In this document: positions 44,164 to 53,099 of the stretch, one piece after another | How the letters are laid out: each line of letters begins with the position of its first letter | Position numbering within the stretch: the first letter of the stretch is position 1 | DNA from: Xylanibacter brevis ATCC 19188 | Lineage (GTDB): Bacteria; Bacteroidota; Bacteroidia; Bacteroidales; Bacteroidaceae | Assembly (NCBI RefSeq): GCF_000621725.1 | Contig: NZ_JHXM01000020.1 | Coordinates: forward strand, 1-64,000 | DNA length: 64,000 nt | Direction of reading: 5' to 3' | The notes under the pieces: generated by a model | Told to the model about the DNA's origin: nothing | The model's database searches: none | What the model saw: only the letters and a program-made list of their open reading frames with translations | Program-made: the position numbers and the translations under genes

Positions 44164-44186
44164 GGAATAGTGAAAAGCACTATTCC
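44164..44186. terminator. Bidirectional terminator between plsC and the GT2 gene
   Basis: GGAATAGTG (44164-44172) and CACTATTCC (44178-44186) pair around AAAAG, with A-rich and T-rich flanks. It resembles the AGTGCCACT repeats in its GTG/CAC core but does not have their 15+7 geometry. Confidence 0.8.
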
Positions 44187-44929
44187 TATATTTTTGGATA
44201 TTTCCTTGTCCATCCATCCCAGCGCAATCGCATCACGCCAAAGAATGCTTCTCCGAAGATGCCTCCAGACATTTTGCTGGTGCCCTCTTTGCGATTGACG
44301 AAGATGACGGGCACCTCCTTGATCTTGAAACCAATCTTATAGGCGGTGAACTTCATCTCTATCTGGAAACCGTAGCCCTTGAAGCGAATCTTGTCGAGCT
44401 CGATGGTCTCCAGCACACGACGTCTGTAGCACTTGAATCCGGCAGTGGTGTCGTGGATAGGGAAGCCTGTCATCATCTTCACATATTTAGAAGCGAAGTA
44501 GCTCATCAGCACACGACTCATGGGCCAGTTGACCACGTTCACACCACTGACATAGCGCGAGCCGATGGCCACGTCGTAGCCTTCGTCGTGACAGGCACTG
44601 TACAGGCGAGGCAGGTCGTTAGGATCGTGACTGAAGTCGGCATCCATCTCGAACACATAGTCGTAGTCGTGCTGTAGGGCCCACTTGAAACCAGCAATGT
44701 AGGCCGTGCCAAGACCCAGCTTACCTTTGCGCTCAACCAGGAACAAACGATCGACGAACTCGTTGGCCATCAGGTCCTTCACAATCTGGGCAGTGCCATC
44801 GGGCGAACCATCGTCGATGATCAGAATATGGAAACACTTCTCCAATCCAAAAACGGCTCGGATGATTTTTTCGATGTTCTCTTTCTCGTTGTAGGTAGGA
44901 ATGATGACAATGCAGTCGCTCTTGTTCAT
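44186..44929 (-). CDS. Polyprenol monophosphomannose synthase-like GT2
   Basis: A 247-residue GT-A glycosyltransferase. CIVIIPTYNEKENIEKII, then ILIIDDGSPDGTAQIVKDL, the DxD-like FEMDADFSHDPNDLPRLY and FPIHDTTAGFKCYRRRVL are typical of dolichyl/polyprenyl-phosphate mannose synthases, which make the lipid-linked sugar donor for protein or envelope glycosylation. No C-terminal membrane anchor is apparent. Divergent from mfd. Confidence 0.87.
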   Translation of the reverse strand: MNKSDCIVIIPTYNEKENIEKIIRAVFGLEKCFHILIIDDGSPDGTAQIVKDLMANEFVDRLFLVERKGKLGLGTAYIAGFKWALQHDYDYVFEMDADFSHDPNDLPRLYSACHDEGYDVAIGSRYVSGVNVVNWPMSRVLMSYFASKYVKMMTGFPIHDTTAGFKCYRRRVLETIELDKIRFKGYGFQIEMKFTAYKIGFKIKEVPVIFVNRKEGTSKMSGGIFGEAFFGVMRLRWDGWTRKYPKI

Positions 44930-44950
44930 AGTTTATATGGTTTGATAGTG

Positions 44951-44958
44951 CAAAGGTA
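44951..44958 (-). promoter_or_regulatory. -7 box of the GT2 gene
   Basis: TACCTTTG on the minus strand, about 20 bases before the ATG at 44929. Confidence 0.6.
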
Positions 44959-45003
44959 CAAATTATTTATGAATACGTCATCATGTATTATGATTTTTTT
45001 TGT

Positions 45004-45011
45004 TACCTTTG
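45004..45011 (+). promoter_or_regulatory. -7 box of mfd
   Basis: TACCTTTG, 15 bases before ATG 45027; upstream box replaced by a T tract. Confidence 0.55.
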
Positions 45012-45026
45012 CACCAGGTATTTATA

Positions 45027-48000
45027 ATGAACATTCAGGAACTGCAGACATTGTATGCCATGAAGCCTCAGGTGGCGGCATTGGCAAAGCTGATGGGGAA
45101 ATCTTCGGAGAAGACGATTTCTTTGGATGGCCTGTTGGCCTCGTCAGCACCTATGTTGTTCAGCGCATTAGCACTGAAGACATCACAGAAACTTTTGTTT
45201 ATCCTCAACGATGCCGATGAGGCTGGTTATTTCTACCACGACCTCTGTCAGGTGATGGGCGAGGGGAGCGTACTCTTCTTCCCATCCAGCTATCGTCGCG
45301 CCATCAAGTATGGACAGAAAGATCCTGCCAGCGAGATACTCCGCACGGAGGTGCTGACGCGACTGACAGAACAAGAAGAGCCGGTCGTGGTTGGCGAAGG
45401 TGCTGCTCACCCCTCATCTTACCTGTATGTGGTCACCTATCCAGAGGCGCTTGCCGAGATGGTGGTGACGCGAAAGCAGTTGGATGCTCGTCGTCTGACG
45501 TTGCAGCAGGGACAGTCCATTCGTGTGGATGATGTCTGTGCCACGCTTCGTGACTTCGGCTTCCGTGAGGTGGATTATGTCTATGAACCAGGCCAGTTTG
45601 CACTGCGTGGCTCTATTCTGGATGTCTATTCCTACAGTCATGAGTTTCCATTCCGCCTGGACTTCTTTGGCGACGAGATCGACTCTATCCGCACGTTCCA
45701 GGTAGAAGACCAGTTGTCGAAAGAGCGCTGCGAACTGGTGGATGTGGTGCCCGAACTGACGGCTGTCGAGGAAAAAGAGTCGATACTGAAGTTCTTGCCC
45801 AAAAACACGCTGCTGGCGATGAAGGATTTCCAGTTCGTGCGCGAGTGTATTGAGCGAGCCTACCAAGAAGGCTTTTCGGCTCAGGCCATGCAGGAACGCA
45901 TGGAGGGCGCTACAGAACTGGAACAGCGCCAGATAGAGAAGGAGATGCAGCGCGACAGTCAGATCATCACTGGTAGTCAGTTTGCACGCGATGCCGAACC
46001 CTTCCGCAAGCTGTTGATCGCTCGTGCTCATGCCGTTGAGGGAGCATGTGTCTCTTTCAACATCAAGCCCCAACCGCTGTTTCATAAGAACTTCGAACTG
46101 TTGACACAGACCTTAGAGGACTTCCTGTTGCAAGGCTTCAAACTCTATATCCTGGCCGACAGCGAGAAACAGCAGGAACGCCTGAAGGATATCTTTGCCG
46201 AGATGAAACAGGGCATCACGTTTGTGCCCGTCGATAAGACGCTGCATGAGGGCTTCGTGGATATGGATGCACGCCTGTGTCTGTTCACCGACCACCAGAT
46301 CTTCGATCGCTTCCATAAGTACAACTTGAAGAGCGACAAGGCCCGTGGTGGTAAGGTGGCGCTGACACTCAAAGAGATACAGCAGTTTGAGGTGGGCGAC
46401 TACGTGGTGCATGTGGACCACGGCATTGGTAAGTTTGGCGGACTGGTCAGGATGCCGCTGCAGGATGGTGGTTTCCAGGAGATGATCAAAATCGTGTATC
46501 AGCGCGGCGATGCAATCTACGTGAGCATCCACTCGCTCTATAAGGTGTCGAAATACAAGTCGCAGGACGATGGTCAGCAGCCACGCATGTCAACGCTGGG
46601 CACCGGACAGTGGGAGCGACTGAAGGAGCGCACCAAGAAGCACATCAAGGATATAGCCCGCGACCTGATCAAACTCTATGCGGCCCGCAAGCGCCAAAAA
46701 GGCTTTGCGTTCAGTCACGACACCTATCTGCAACACGAGTTGGAGGCTTCGTTCCTCTATGAAGATACGCCCGACCAGCTGAAGGCAACACAGGAGGTGA
46801 AGGCAGATATGGAACTGCCCAAACCGATGGACCGACTGGTGTGTGGCGATGTGGGCTTTGGCAAGACCGAGGTGGCCGTGCGTGCTGCCTTTAAGGCTGC
46901 CGTCGATGGTAAACAGGTGGCTGTGATGGTGCCCACCACGGTGCTGGCCTATCAGCACTATCGCACGTTCCTCGGCCGACTGAAGGACATGCCTGTAAGG
47001 GTGGATTATCTGACGCGTGCTCGTTCTACCAAACATACCACGGCGCTATTGAAGGACCTGGCTGAGGGTAAGGTGGATATCTTGATTGGTACGCAGAAGC
47101 TGATCAGCAAGAGTGTGAAGTTCAAGGACCTGGGACTGCTGATCATCGACGAGGAACAGAAGTTTGGCGTCTCTACAAAAGAGAAACTGCGCCAGATGAA
47201 AACCAACGTGGACACGCTCACCATGAGTGCCACGCCTATCCCCCGTACGCTGCAGTTCTCGCTGGTGGGCGCTCGCGATATGAGCGTCATCCAGACGCCA
47301 CCACCCAACCGCTATCCCATTCAGACAGAGATACACACATTCTCGGCAGAGATCGTCACTGATGCTATCAACTTCGAGATGAGCCGCAACGGACAGGTCT
47401 ATATCGTGAACAACCGCATCAGCGACCTGACGCACATCGCTGAGATGATACATAAGTACATTCCCGACTGTCGTATAGCCATCGGTCATGGTCAGATGAA
47501 ACCCGACGAGCTGGAGAAGATCATCCTCGACTTCTCTAACTACGACTACGACGTGCTGCTCTCTACCACGATTGTGGAGAATGGTATCGACATTCCCAAT
47601 GCTAATACCATTATTATTAATAGTGCACACTACTTCGGACTGTCTGACCTACACCAGATGCGTGGACGCGTGGGACGCGGCAACCGCAAGGGCTTCTGCT
47701 ACTTGCTGGCACCGCCTTTGGCAGCACTGCCGGTAGATAGTCGTCGACGACTGGAGGCGCTGGAGAACTTCTCGGATCTGGGCAGTGGTATCAACATCGC
47801 GATGCAGGACCTCGACATCCGTGGTGCAGGCAACCTGTTGGGCGCAGAACAAAGTGGTTTTATCTCGGACTTGGGTTACGAGACCTACCAGAAGATTCTG
47901 AATGAGGCTATGGCAGAACTGAGAAATGAGGAGCCAGAGATGGAAGAGAGCGAGGCACGGAGCGCAGAACAGGGTGGCAACGCGCGTGATGAAAGGACTC

Positions 48001-48536
48001 AAAGCCAGGCCTCGAAAGGGAATATGGACTCGTCGCAGTTCTCATCGCTCGGCAGTCAGGTGGACTTTGTGGCTGACTGTAACCTTGAGTCTGACTTGGA
48101 AATGTACTTCCCCGACCAGTATGTACCTAGTGATTCTGAACGTATGCTGCTCTATCGCGAACTGGACAACACCCGCAACGACCAGGAGGTGGAGGCCTAC
48201 CGTACGCGTCTCGTGGACCGTTTCGGACCGTTGCCACCACAGGCCGAGGAACTGTTGCAGGTAGTTGGCTTGCGCAGAAGTGGCAAGCATCTGGGCTGCG
48301 AGAAGATCATGCTGAAGCAGGGACGTATGTTCCTCTACTTCGTCAGCAATCCAAGAAGCCCGTTCTATCAGAGTCAGGCGTTCAGCCAAATTCTTGATTA
48401 TATCGGAAGAAACGTGCGCCGCTGCAACCTTCGCGAGCAAAATGGCAAACGCTCTATGGTTGTAACGGATGTGCCCACCGTTGGCGAGGCTGTCAAGGTA
48501 CTGAACGATATCATTGGAAAAGGGGCACTATCGTGA
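45027..48536 (+). CDS. mfd: Transcription-repair coupling factor Mfd
   Basis: A 1169-residue SF2 translocase that removes stalled RNA polymerase and recruits UvrA. UvrB-like N-terminal module (LFFPSSYRRAIKYGQKDPAS), RNA-polymerase-interacting CarD-like domain (FEVGDYVVHVDHGIGKF, near residue 450), Walker A CGDVGFGKTE near 607, DEEQ box LLIIDEEQKFGVS near 705, MSATPIPRTLQFSL and the RG motif QMRGRVGRGNRKGFCYLL. The frame reaches 45000 upstream, but MNIQELQTLY at 45027 is downstream of the promoter. An acidic, variable insert (near 965-1000) precedes the C-terminal TRCF domain. Its last codons are formed by the first unit of repeat array C. Confidence 0.95.
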   Translation: MNIQELQTLYAMKPQVAALAKLMGKSSEKTISLDGLLASSAPMLFSALALKTSQKLLFILNDADEAGYFYHDLCQVMGEGSVLFFPSSYRRAIKYGQKDPASEILRTEVLTRLTEQEEPVVVGEGAAHPSSYLYVVTYPEALAEMVVTRKQLDARRLTLQQGQSIRVDDVCATLRDFGFREVDYVYEPGQFALRGSILDVYSYSHEFPFRLDFFGDEIDSIRTFQVEDQLSKERCELVDVVPELTAVEEKESILKFLPKNTLLAMKDFQFVRECIERAYQEGFSAQAMQERMEGATELEQRQIEKEMQRDSQIITGSQFARDAEPFRKLLIARAHAVEGACVSFNIKPQPLFHKNFELLTQTLEDFLLQGFKLYILADSEKQQERLKDIFAEMKQGITFVPVDKTLHEGFVDMDARLCLFTDHQIFDRFHKYNLKSDKARGGKVALTLKEIQQFEVGDYVVHVDHGIGKFGGLVRMPLQDGGFQEMIKIVYQRGDAIYVSIHSLYKVSKYKSQDDGQQPRMSTLGTGQWERLKERTKKHIKDIARDLIKLYAARKRQKGFAFSHDTYLQHELEASFLYEDTPDQLKATQEVKADMELPKPMDRLVCGDVGFGKTEVAVRAAFKAAVDGKQVAVMVPTTVLAYQHYRTFLGRLKDMPVRVDYLTRARSTKHTTALLKDLAEGKVDILIGTQKLISKSVKFKDLGLLIIDEEQKFGVSTKEKLRQMKTNVDTLTMSATPIPRTLQFSLVGARDMSVIQTPPPNRYPIQTEIHTFSAEIVTDAINFEMSRNGQVYIVNNRISDLTHIAEMIHKYIPDCRIAIGHGQMKPDELEKIILDFSNYDYDVLLSTTIVENGIDIPNANTIIINSAHYFGLSDLHQMRGRVGRGNRKGFCYLLAPPLAALPVDSRRRLEALENFSDLGSGINIAMQDLDIRGAGNLLGAEQSGFISDLGYETYQKILNEAMAELRNEEPEMEESEARSAEQGGNARDERTQSQASKGNMDSSQFSSLGSQVDFVADCNLESDLEMYFPDQYVPSDSERMLLYRELDNTRNDQEVEAYRTRLVDRFGPLPPQAEELLQVVGLRRSGKHLGCEKIMLKQGRMFLYFVSNPRSPFYQSQAFSQILDYIGRNVRRCNLREQNGKRSMVVTDVPTVGEAVKVLNDIIGKGALS

Positions 48537-48708
48537 TGGAATAGTGCCGCTATTTACCCCGAAAGGGGGCACTATTCTATGACTATTATGGCACTTCTCC
48601 GTAACCAAACCAATGCTTTGCCGTAATGTAAGTATTGGTTTCCCGTAACTAAACTAATGCTTTCCCGTAACGTAAGTATGGGCCTCCCGTAACCAAAGTT
48701 CCCCCTTC
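48518..48708. repeat. 22-bp-phase palindrome array C (9 units), entering the mfd 3' end
   Basis: Nine 15-bp units start at 48518, 48540, 48562, 48584, 48606, 48628, 48650, 48672 and 48694 with 7-bp spacers. Units 1-4 are the shared family (AAAAGGGGCACTATC, AATAGTGCCGCTATT, AAAGGGGGCACTATT, TATTATGGCACTTCT). Units 5-9 are private and alternate in orientation (CAAACCAATGCTTTG, then GTAAGTATTGGTTTC, whose inverse matches it). In this private block it is the spacer that is conserved: CCGTAAC or CCGTAAT. Unit 1 lies inside the mfd coding sequence. Confidence 0.88.
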
Positions 48709-48734
48709 AGGAAAGAATGTTTTATGAAATAATG

Positions 48735-48772
48735 ACCGACAATATGTCTTGTGTTTGTGACAAATTGTCGGT
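48735..48772. promoter_or_regulatory. Inverted repeat upstream of hsp20, possible operator
   Basis: ACCGACAAT (48735-48743) and ATTGTCGGT (48764-48772) are perfect inverted 9-mers 20 bases apart, directly before a TATTTTTG box (48773-48780). The place and size recall heat-shock operators such as CIRCE, but the sequence is different. A ~100-base leader follows. Confidence 0.5.
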
Positions 48773-48883
48773 TATTTTTGTATTGGCATTTATATTGCAT
48801 CTTGATAAGTGAGCAACGATGATAAGTCGATGACTCAGACAACAAGTTAAACCAAAATAAAACATAATTAGGAGGACAATATT

Positions 48884-49312
48884 ATGACACCAATGATGAG
48901 ACGTAACGCAGCTTGGCTGCCCAGTGTATTCAACGATTTCTTTGATACAGAGTTTATGCCACGTGCCAACTGCACCGCACCTGCTATCAATGTGAAGGAG
49001 AGCGATAAGGCTTACACCGTTGAACTGGCTGCTCCAGGCATGCAGAAAAACGATTTCAACGTACATATCAATGATGAGGGCAACCTGATCATCAAGATGG
49101 AAAAGAAACAGGAACAGAAGGAGGAGGACAAGAGCACTCGCTATCTGCGTCGCGAGTTCTCGTATTCTAAGTTTGAACAGACGCTGCTGTTGCCCGACGA
49201 TGTAGAGCGTGACCAGATCAGAGCTCACGTAGAAAACGGTGTGCTGACTGTAGAACTGCCCAAGCATGCTGAAGAAAAGGTCAAGGTGAGCCGCCAGATT
49301 GAGATTGGATAA
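48884..49312 (+). CDS. Small heat shock protein, Hsp20 family
   Basis: A 142-residue alpha-crystallin chaperone that holds unfolding proteins. N-terminal MTPMMRRNAAWLPSVFNDFF, crystallin core from PAINVKESDKAYTVELAAPG to HVENGVLTVELPKHAEEKVK with the conserved GVLTVELPK strand, and a C-terminal RQIEIG (I-x-I) motif. A strong AGGAGG (48870-48875) lies 8 bases before the ATG, unusual in this window, consistent with high translation under stress. Confidence 0.93.
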   Translation: MTPMMRRNAAWLPSVFNDFFDTEFMPRANCTAPAINVKESDKAYTVELAAPGMQKNDFNVHINDEGNLIIKMEKKQEQKEEDKSTRYLRREFSYSKFEQTLLLPDDVERDQIRAHVENGVLTVELPKHAEEKVKVSRQIEIG

Positions 49313-49387
49313 AACAGCATAAAGGATTGACTTATGGAGGAAATGGCATTCTGACGAAGGGTGCTGTTTCCTCTTTTTTTATTATTA

Positions 49388-49419
49388 TTTGCGGGAGTTA
49401 AGTTTTTTTTGTACCTTTG
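49388..49419 (+). promoter_or_regulatory. Promoter of the outer-membrane protein gene
   Basis: TTTG (49388-49391), 20 bases, TACCTTTG (49412-49419). Confidence 0.75.
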
Positions 49420-49446
49420 CCGCTGATAATGAATAATGTATATTCT

Positions 49447-50151
49447 ATGATGATTAAATTCTTGCGTAGTTGGCTGATGGCACTGGCGTGTGCAGTCGGT
49501 CTGAATAGTTATGCTCAAGACGAGATTCAAACTGTTGCCAAGGCAGACATTCTGAGCCAGTATATGTGGCGTGGACAGGAAATGGGAGCCACCAGTTTTC
49601 AACCTGCATTGGGCATCGAGTGGAAGGGATTCAGTTTGGTGGGTGGTGCCAATATCGGTATCTCGGACAAGACAGACCCTAAAGAACTGGACATCACAGC
49701 GCAATATACCCTGGGAAACTTCAGATTCGGACTTGTTGACTACTGGAGCGATTCACCCAATACGCGTTATCTCTATTACGATGCACACAGCACCAGTCAT
49801 GTGTTTGAGGCTTTTGTGGGCTATGATTTCGGCATCGTGGATGCTTCGTGGCAAACCAACTTTGCCGGACAGGATTATCAGACGGCGGATGGCAAGCGCG
49901 CCTATTCTTCATATGTAGAGCTGACTGCGCCCTTCAAACTGGCTAACTTCCAATGGGAGGCACAGCTGGCTTTCGTTCCCTGGAAGTCAGACTATTACCA
50001 CACGACGGGCTTCGCCGTGACGAATGTCAATCTGAAGGCTATCAAAAATATAAGACTGACAGAACATTTCGCCCTGCCAGTCTTTGCACAAGTGGTGGCC
50101 AATCCTTGTTCGCAGAAGACTTATATCGTCTTCGGACTGACCATCGAATAA
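49447..50151 (+). CDS. Secreted/outer-membrane beta-barrel-like protein, function unknown
   Basis: About 234 residues with signal peptide (FLRSWLMALACAVGLNSYA before QDE). The mature part is rich in alternating aromatic/hydrophobic strands (ADILSQYMWRGQEMGATSFQ; GFSLVGGANIGISDKTDPKE; FEAFVGYDFGIVDASWQTNF), suggesting a small barrel; SQYMWRG at its start is common in TorF-like putative porins. Start: an upstream ATG at 49429 lies within about 5 bases of the predicted transcription start, so I prefer ATG 49447. Confidence 0.72.
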   Translation: MMIKFLRSWLMALACAVGLNSYAQDEIQTVAKADILSQYMWRGQEMGATSFQPALGIEWKGFSLVGGANIGISDKTDPKELDITAQYTLGNFRFGLVDYWSDSPNTRYLYYDAHSTSHVFEAFVGYDFGIVDASWQTNFAGQDYQTADGKRAYSSYVELTAPFKLANFQWEAQLAFVPWKSDYYHTTGFAVTNVNLKAIKNIRLTEHFALPVFAQVVANPCSQKTYIVFGLTIE

Positions 50152-50159
50152 TTCTTTCG

Positions 50160-51524
50160 TTAGATAATCTGCTCAAGTTCAGAAACGTTCTTCTCGATAG
50201 TCTCATCGCTGACGCTGAAGTTCTGCAGGTCGCCATTGATGTACGACTCGTAAGAAGGCATGTCAATCAGACCGTGGCCTGAGAGGTTGAAGAGGATGAC
50301 TTTCTCTTCGCCTGTCTCAATGCACTTCTTGGCCTCGCGGATGGTGGCGGCAATGGCATGACAACTCTCGGGCGCAGGGATGATACCCTCGGTGCGGGCG
50401 AAGAGCATGCCGGCCTCGAATGACTCGAGCTGTGGGATATCGACGCCATACATCAGACCGTCTTTGATCAACTGACTGACAATCATGCCTGCACCATGAT
50501 AGCGCAGACCGCCAGCGTGGATGTTTGAGGGCTTGAACTGATGACCCAGTGTGAACATGGGGAGCAGAGGGGTATAACCAGCCTCGTCGCCGAAGTCGTA
50601 CTGGAACTTACCGCGTGTCAGTTTAGGACAGCTCTCTGGTTCGGCAGCAATGAACTGGGTGTCCTTGCCGTCCTTCAGGTTGTGGCGCATGAAGGGGAAG
50701 GCAATACCGCCAAAGTTACTACCTCCACCGAAGCAGGCAATCACCATGTCGGGATACTCACCGGCCATCTCCATCTGTTTTTCGGCTTCCAGACCGATGA
50801 TACTCTGATGGATAGCTACGTGGTTCAGCACTGAGCCCAGTGTGTATTTACAGTTGGGCGTGGTGGTGGCCAGCTCAACAGCCTCACTGATGGCTGTTCC
50901 CAGCGAACCAGGATGCGTGGGGTCCTTGGTGATGATGTCCTTACCAGCACGGGTTGACATAGAAGGTGAACCTGTAACGGCAGCACCAAAGGTGCGCATG
51001 ATGCTGGAGCGATAGGGCTTCTGCTGCATCGTGATCTTCACCTGATAGACAGCGGCATCCAGACCGTAGATCTTCGCTGCGTATGACAGAGCGGCGCCCC
51101 ACTGTCCGGCACCGGTCTCTGTGGTGACGTTGGTGGTGCCTTCCTGCTTGGCATAGTAGCACTGGGGAATGGCTGAGTTGATCTTATGTGAACCAAGTGG
51201 ATTGGTAGATTCGTTCTTGAAATAGATATGGGCAGGTGTGCCAAGAGCCTCTTCAAGGGCGTAGGCACGTACCAGCGGAGTAGAACGGTAGTATTTGTAT
51301 TTCTCCAAAACCTCTTCGGGAATGTCTATCCATGCGTGTTCTGTGTCCAGTTCTTGTACGCAGCATTCGCGGGGGAAGATGTGTGCCAGGTCGTCAACGC
51401 CGAGTGGCTGGTGGGTTTTAGGATGAATAGGAGGCAATGGCTTGTTGGGCATGTCTGCCTGAATATTATACCACTGCGTGGGAATCTCACTCTCGGGGAG
51501 AATAAATTTCTTTTGTTTGCTCAT
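50160..51524 (-). CDS. TrpB2-type tryptophan synthase beta subunit-like PLP enzyme
   Basis: A 454-residue PLP enzyme of the TrpB2 branch, longer than standard TrpB (~400) and with the N-terminal extension WYNIQADMPNKPLPPIHP. The PLP lysine is in NPLGSHKINSA near residue 113; the glycine-rich phosphate loop is ACFGGGSNFGG. TrpB2 enzymes make tryptophan from indole and serine, sometimes without TrpA. No other trp gene is nearby, so indole salvage is possible. A TATCTTTG box (51564-51557) lies upstream. Convergent with the barrel protein (8 bases apart). Confidence 0.9.
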   Translation of the reverse strand: MSKQKKFILPESEIPTQWYNIQADMPNKPLPPIHPKTHQPLGVDDLAHIFPRECCVQELDTEHAWIDIPEEVLEKYKYYRSTPLVRAYALEEALGTPAHIYFKNESTNPLGSHKINSAIPQCYYAKQEGTTNVTTETGAGQWGAALSYAAKIYGLDAAVYQVKITMQQKPYRSSIMRTFGAAVTGSPSMSTRAGKDIITKDPTHPGSLGTAISEAVELATTTPNCKYTLGSVLNHVAIHQSIIGLEAEKQMEMAGEYPDMVIACFGGGSNFGGIAFPFMRHNLKDGKDTQFIAAEPESCPKLTRGKFQYDFGDEAGYTPLLPMFTLGHQFKPSNIHAGGLRYHGAGMIVSQLIKDGLMYGVDIPQLESFEAGMLFARTEGIIPAPESCHAIAATIREAKKCIETGEEKVILFNLSGHGLIDMPSYESYINGDLQNFSVSDETIEKNVSELEQII

Positions 51525-51640
51525 ACGTTTCTATTATTGGTTTAGTATTTGCGCTGCAAAGATAATATAATTAATTAAGAATGAAGAATGAAGAGTTAAT
51601 AATTTTGTGACACTGTGGGGGCTGACTTGGGAAAAATGTG

Positions 51641-51648
51641 TAACTTTG
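51641..51648 (+). promoter_or_regulatory. -7 box of the symporter gene, 8 bases before its ATG
   Basis: TAACTTTG ends 8 bases before ATG 51657, so the mRNA would be leaderless or nearly so. The upstream TTTG box is weak (ACTTGG at 51625-51630). Confidence 0.55.
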
Positions 51649-51656
51649 CAGGCTGT

Positions 51657-53099
51657 ATGTGGATTATTGTAACAATATTGGCTTATTTCTTCGTACTGAT
51701 GGGCATCAGTCGCCTGGCAGTACGGCGTGCCGATAATCAGGCTTTCTTTCGTGCAGGGCGCCGCTCGCCTTGGTATATGGTGGCCTTTGGCATGGTGGGC
51801 GCTTCCATTTCCGGCGTCACGTTTGTCAGCGTGCCAGGCATGGTGCTGACTTCGCAGATGACCTATCTGCAGGTGTGTCTGGGCTTTATTGTGGGCTATC
51901 TGGCCATCGCCTTTTTATTGCTTCCGGTCTATTATAAGTTGAACCTCACCTCTATCTATACTTACTTAGGTCAGCGCCTTGGCGCATCGTCGTATCAGAC
52001 GGGCGCCTGGTTTTTCCTCGTTTCGAAGATGGTGGGGGCTGCGGTGAAGTTCTATGTGGTATGCCTTATTCTGCAGCAGTTTGTGTTTGAGGCGCTGGGC
52101 GTACCCTTCTTCATCAACGTGCTGTTGATGGTGTCGTTGATATGGTTCTATACGCGAAAGGGTGGGGTGCGCACGCTGGTCTTCACCGATACGTTCCAGA
52201 CGGTTTGTCTCTTCATGGCGCTCCTTCTCATTATATTTATGGTGGTTCAGTCGCTCCACTTCTCCATGGGTGATGCCGTACGGGCCATTGCCAGCGATGC
52301 CCATAGTCATATCTTTGAGTTCAGCGACTGGCGGTCGCCTTTCTTCTTTTGGAAAGAGTTTCTGAGTGGTGCTTTTATCGTGATTGTGATGACAGGCCTC
52401 GATCAGGATATGATGCAGAAGAATCTGACGTGCCGCACTTTGCGCGAGGCACAGAAAGATATGTGTAGTTATGGTGTTGCTTTTGTACCGGCCAATCTGT
52501 TGTTTCTGTCGTTGGGCGTATTGTTGGTGCAGCTTTTTCAGCAACAAGGGGTTGAAATTCCTGCTCAGGGCGACCAACTGCTGCCCATGTTTGTGAAGGG
52601 CGAAGTGATTCCTCTGACTTCTCAGCTTCTCCCATTGCTCTTTGTTCTTGGCATTGTGGCGGCATCGTTCTCAAGTGCCGATTCGGCCCTGACGTCGCTA
52701 ACCACCAGCTATTGCGTTGATATCCGACAAAAACACGACGACGAGAAACTGCGTAAACGCGTACATCTGGCTGTCTGCTTGCTTTTTGTGGCTTTCATCG
52801 TGATGTTCCATACGCTCAATAGCAAGTCGCTGATAGATGCCATCTATACCATCGTTTCCTATACGTATGGTCCTCTGTTGGGACTCTTCGCTTTTGGGTT
52901 GTTTACCAAACTGTATGTTAGCCAGCGGTGGGTGCCTGTGGTTTGTGTGGCGTCGCCATTCATTTGCTATGGCATAGCTTGTGCAGCCGAACAGCTGTTG
53001 AATTATCATTTTGGCTACGAACTGCTGATGCTCAACGGCTTGCTGACATTTGTTGGCTTGTGGCTGTGCCGTTGCTCTGTGCCTCCATATACTCGCTAG
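51657..53099 (+). CDS. Sodium:solute symporter (SSS family)
   Basis: A 480-residue inner-membrane symporter with about 13 helices. Typical SSS features: ADNQAFFRAGRRSPWYMVAF, GASISGVTFVSVPGM, LTSIYTYLGQRLGASSYQTG and the sodium-site segment ASFSSADSALTSLTTSY. Substrate unknown. ATG 51657 is chosen over the longer frame (51615) because that one starts before the promoter box. Its last 68 bases overlap the 3' end of the hybrid regulator on the other strand. Confidence 0.88.
   Translation: MWIIVTILAYFFVLMGISRLAVRRADNQAFFRAGRRSPWYMVAFGMVGASISGVTFVSVPGMVLTSQMTYLQVCLGFIVGYLAIAFLLLPVYYKLNLTSIYTYLGQRLGASSYQTGAWFFLVSKMVGAAVKFYVVCLILQQFVFEALGVPFFINVLLMVSLIWFYTRKGGVRTLVFTDTFQTVCLFMALLLIIFMVVQSLHFSMGDAVRAIASDAHSHIFEFSDWRSPFFFWKEFLSGAFIVIVMTGLDQDMMQKNLTCRTLREAQKDMCSYGVAFVPANLLFLSLGVLLVQLFQQQGVEIPAQGDQLLPMFVKGEVIPLTSQLLPLLFVLGIVAASFSSADSALTSLTTSYCVDIRQKHDDEKLRKRVHLAVCLLFVAFIVMFHTLNSKSLIDAIYTIVSYTYGPLLGLFAFGLFTKLYVSQRWVPVVCVASPFICYGIACAAEQLLNYHFGYELLMLNGLLTFVGLWLCRCSVPPYTR

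Noticed and set aside
44164..44186. Possible fifth member of the AGTGCCACT array family
   Set aside because: The hairpin has 9-bp arms with a 5-base loop, no 22-bp phase and no neighbouring units, so an ordinary terminator explains it.
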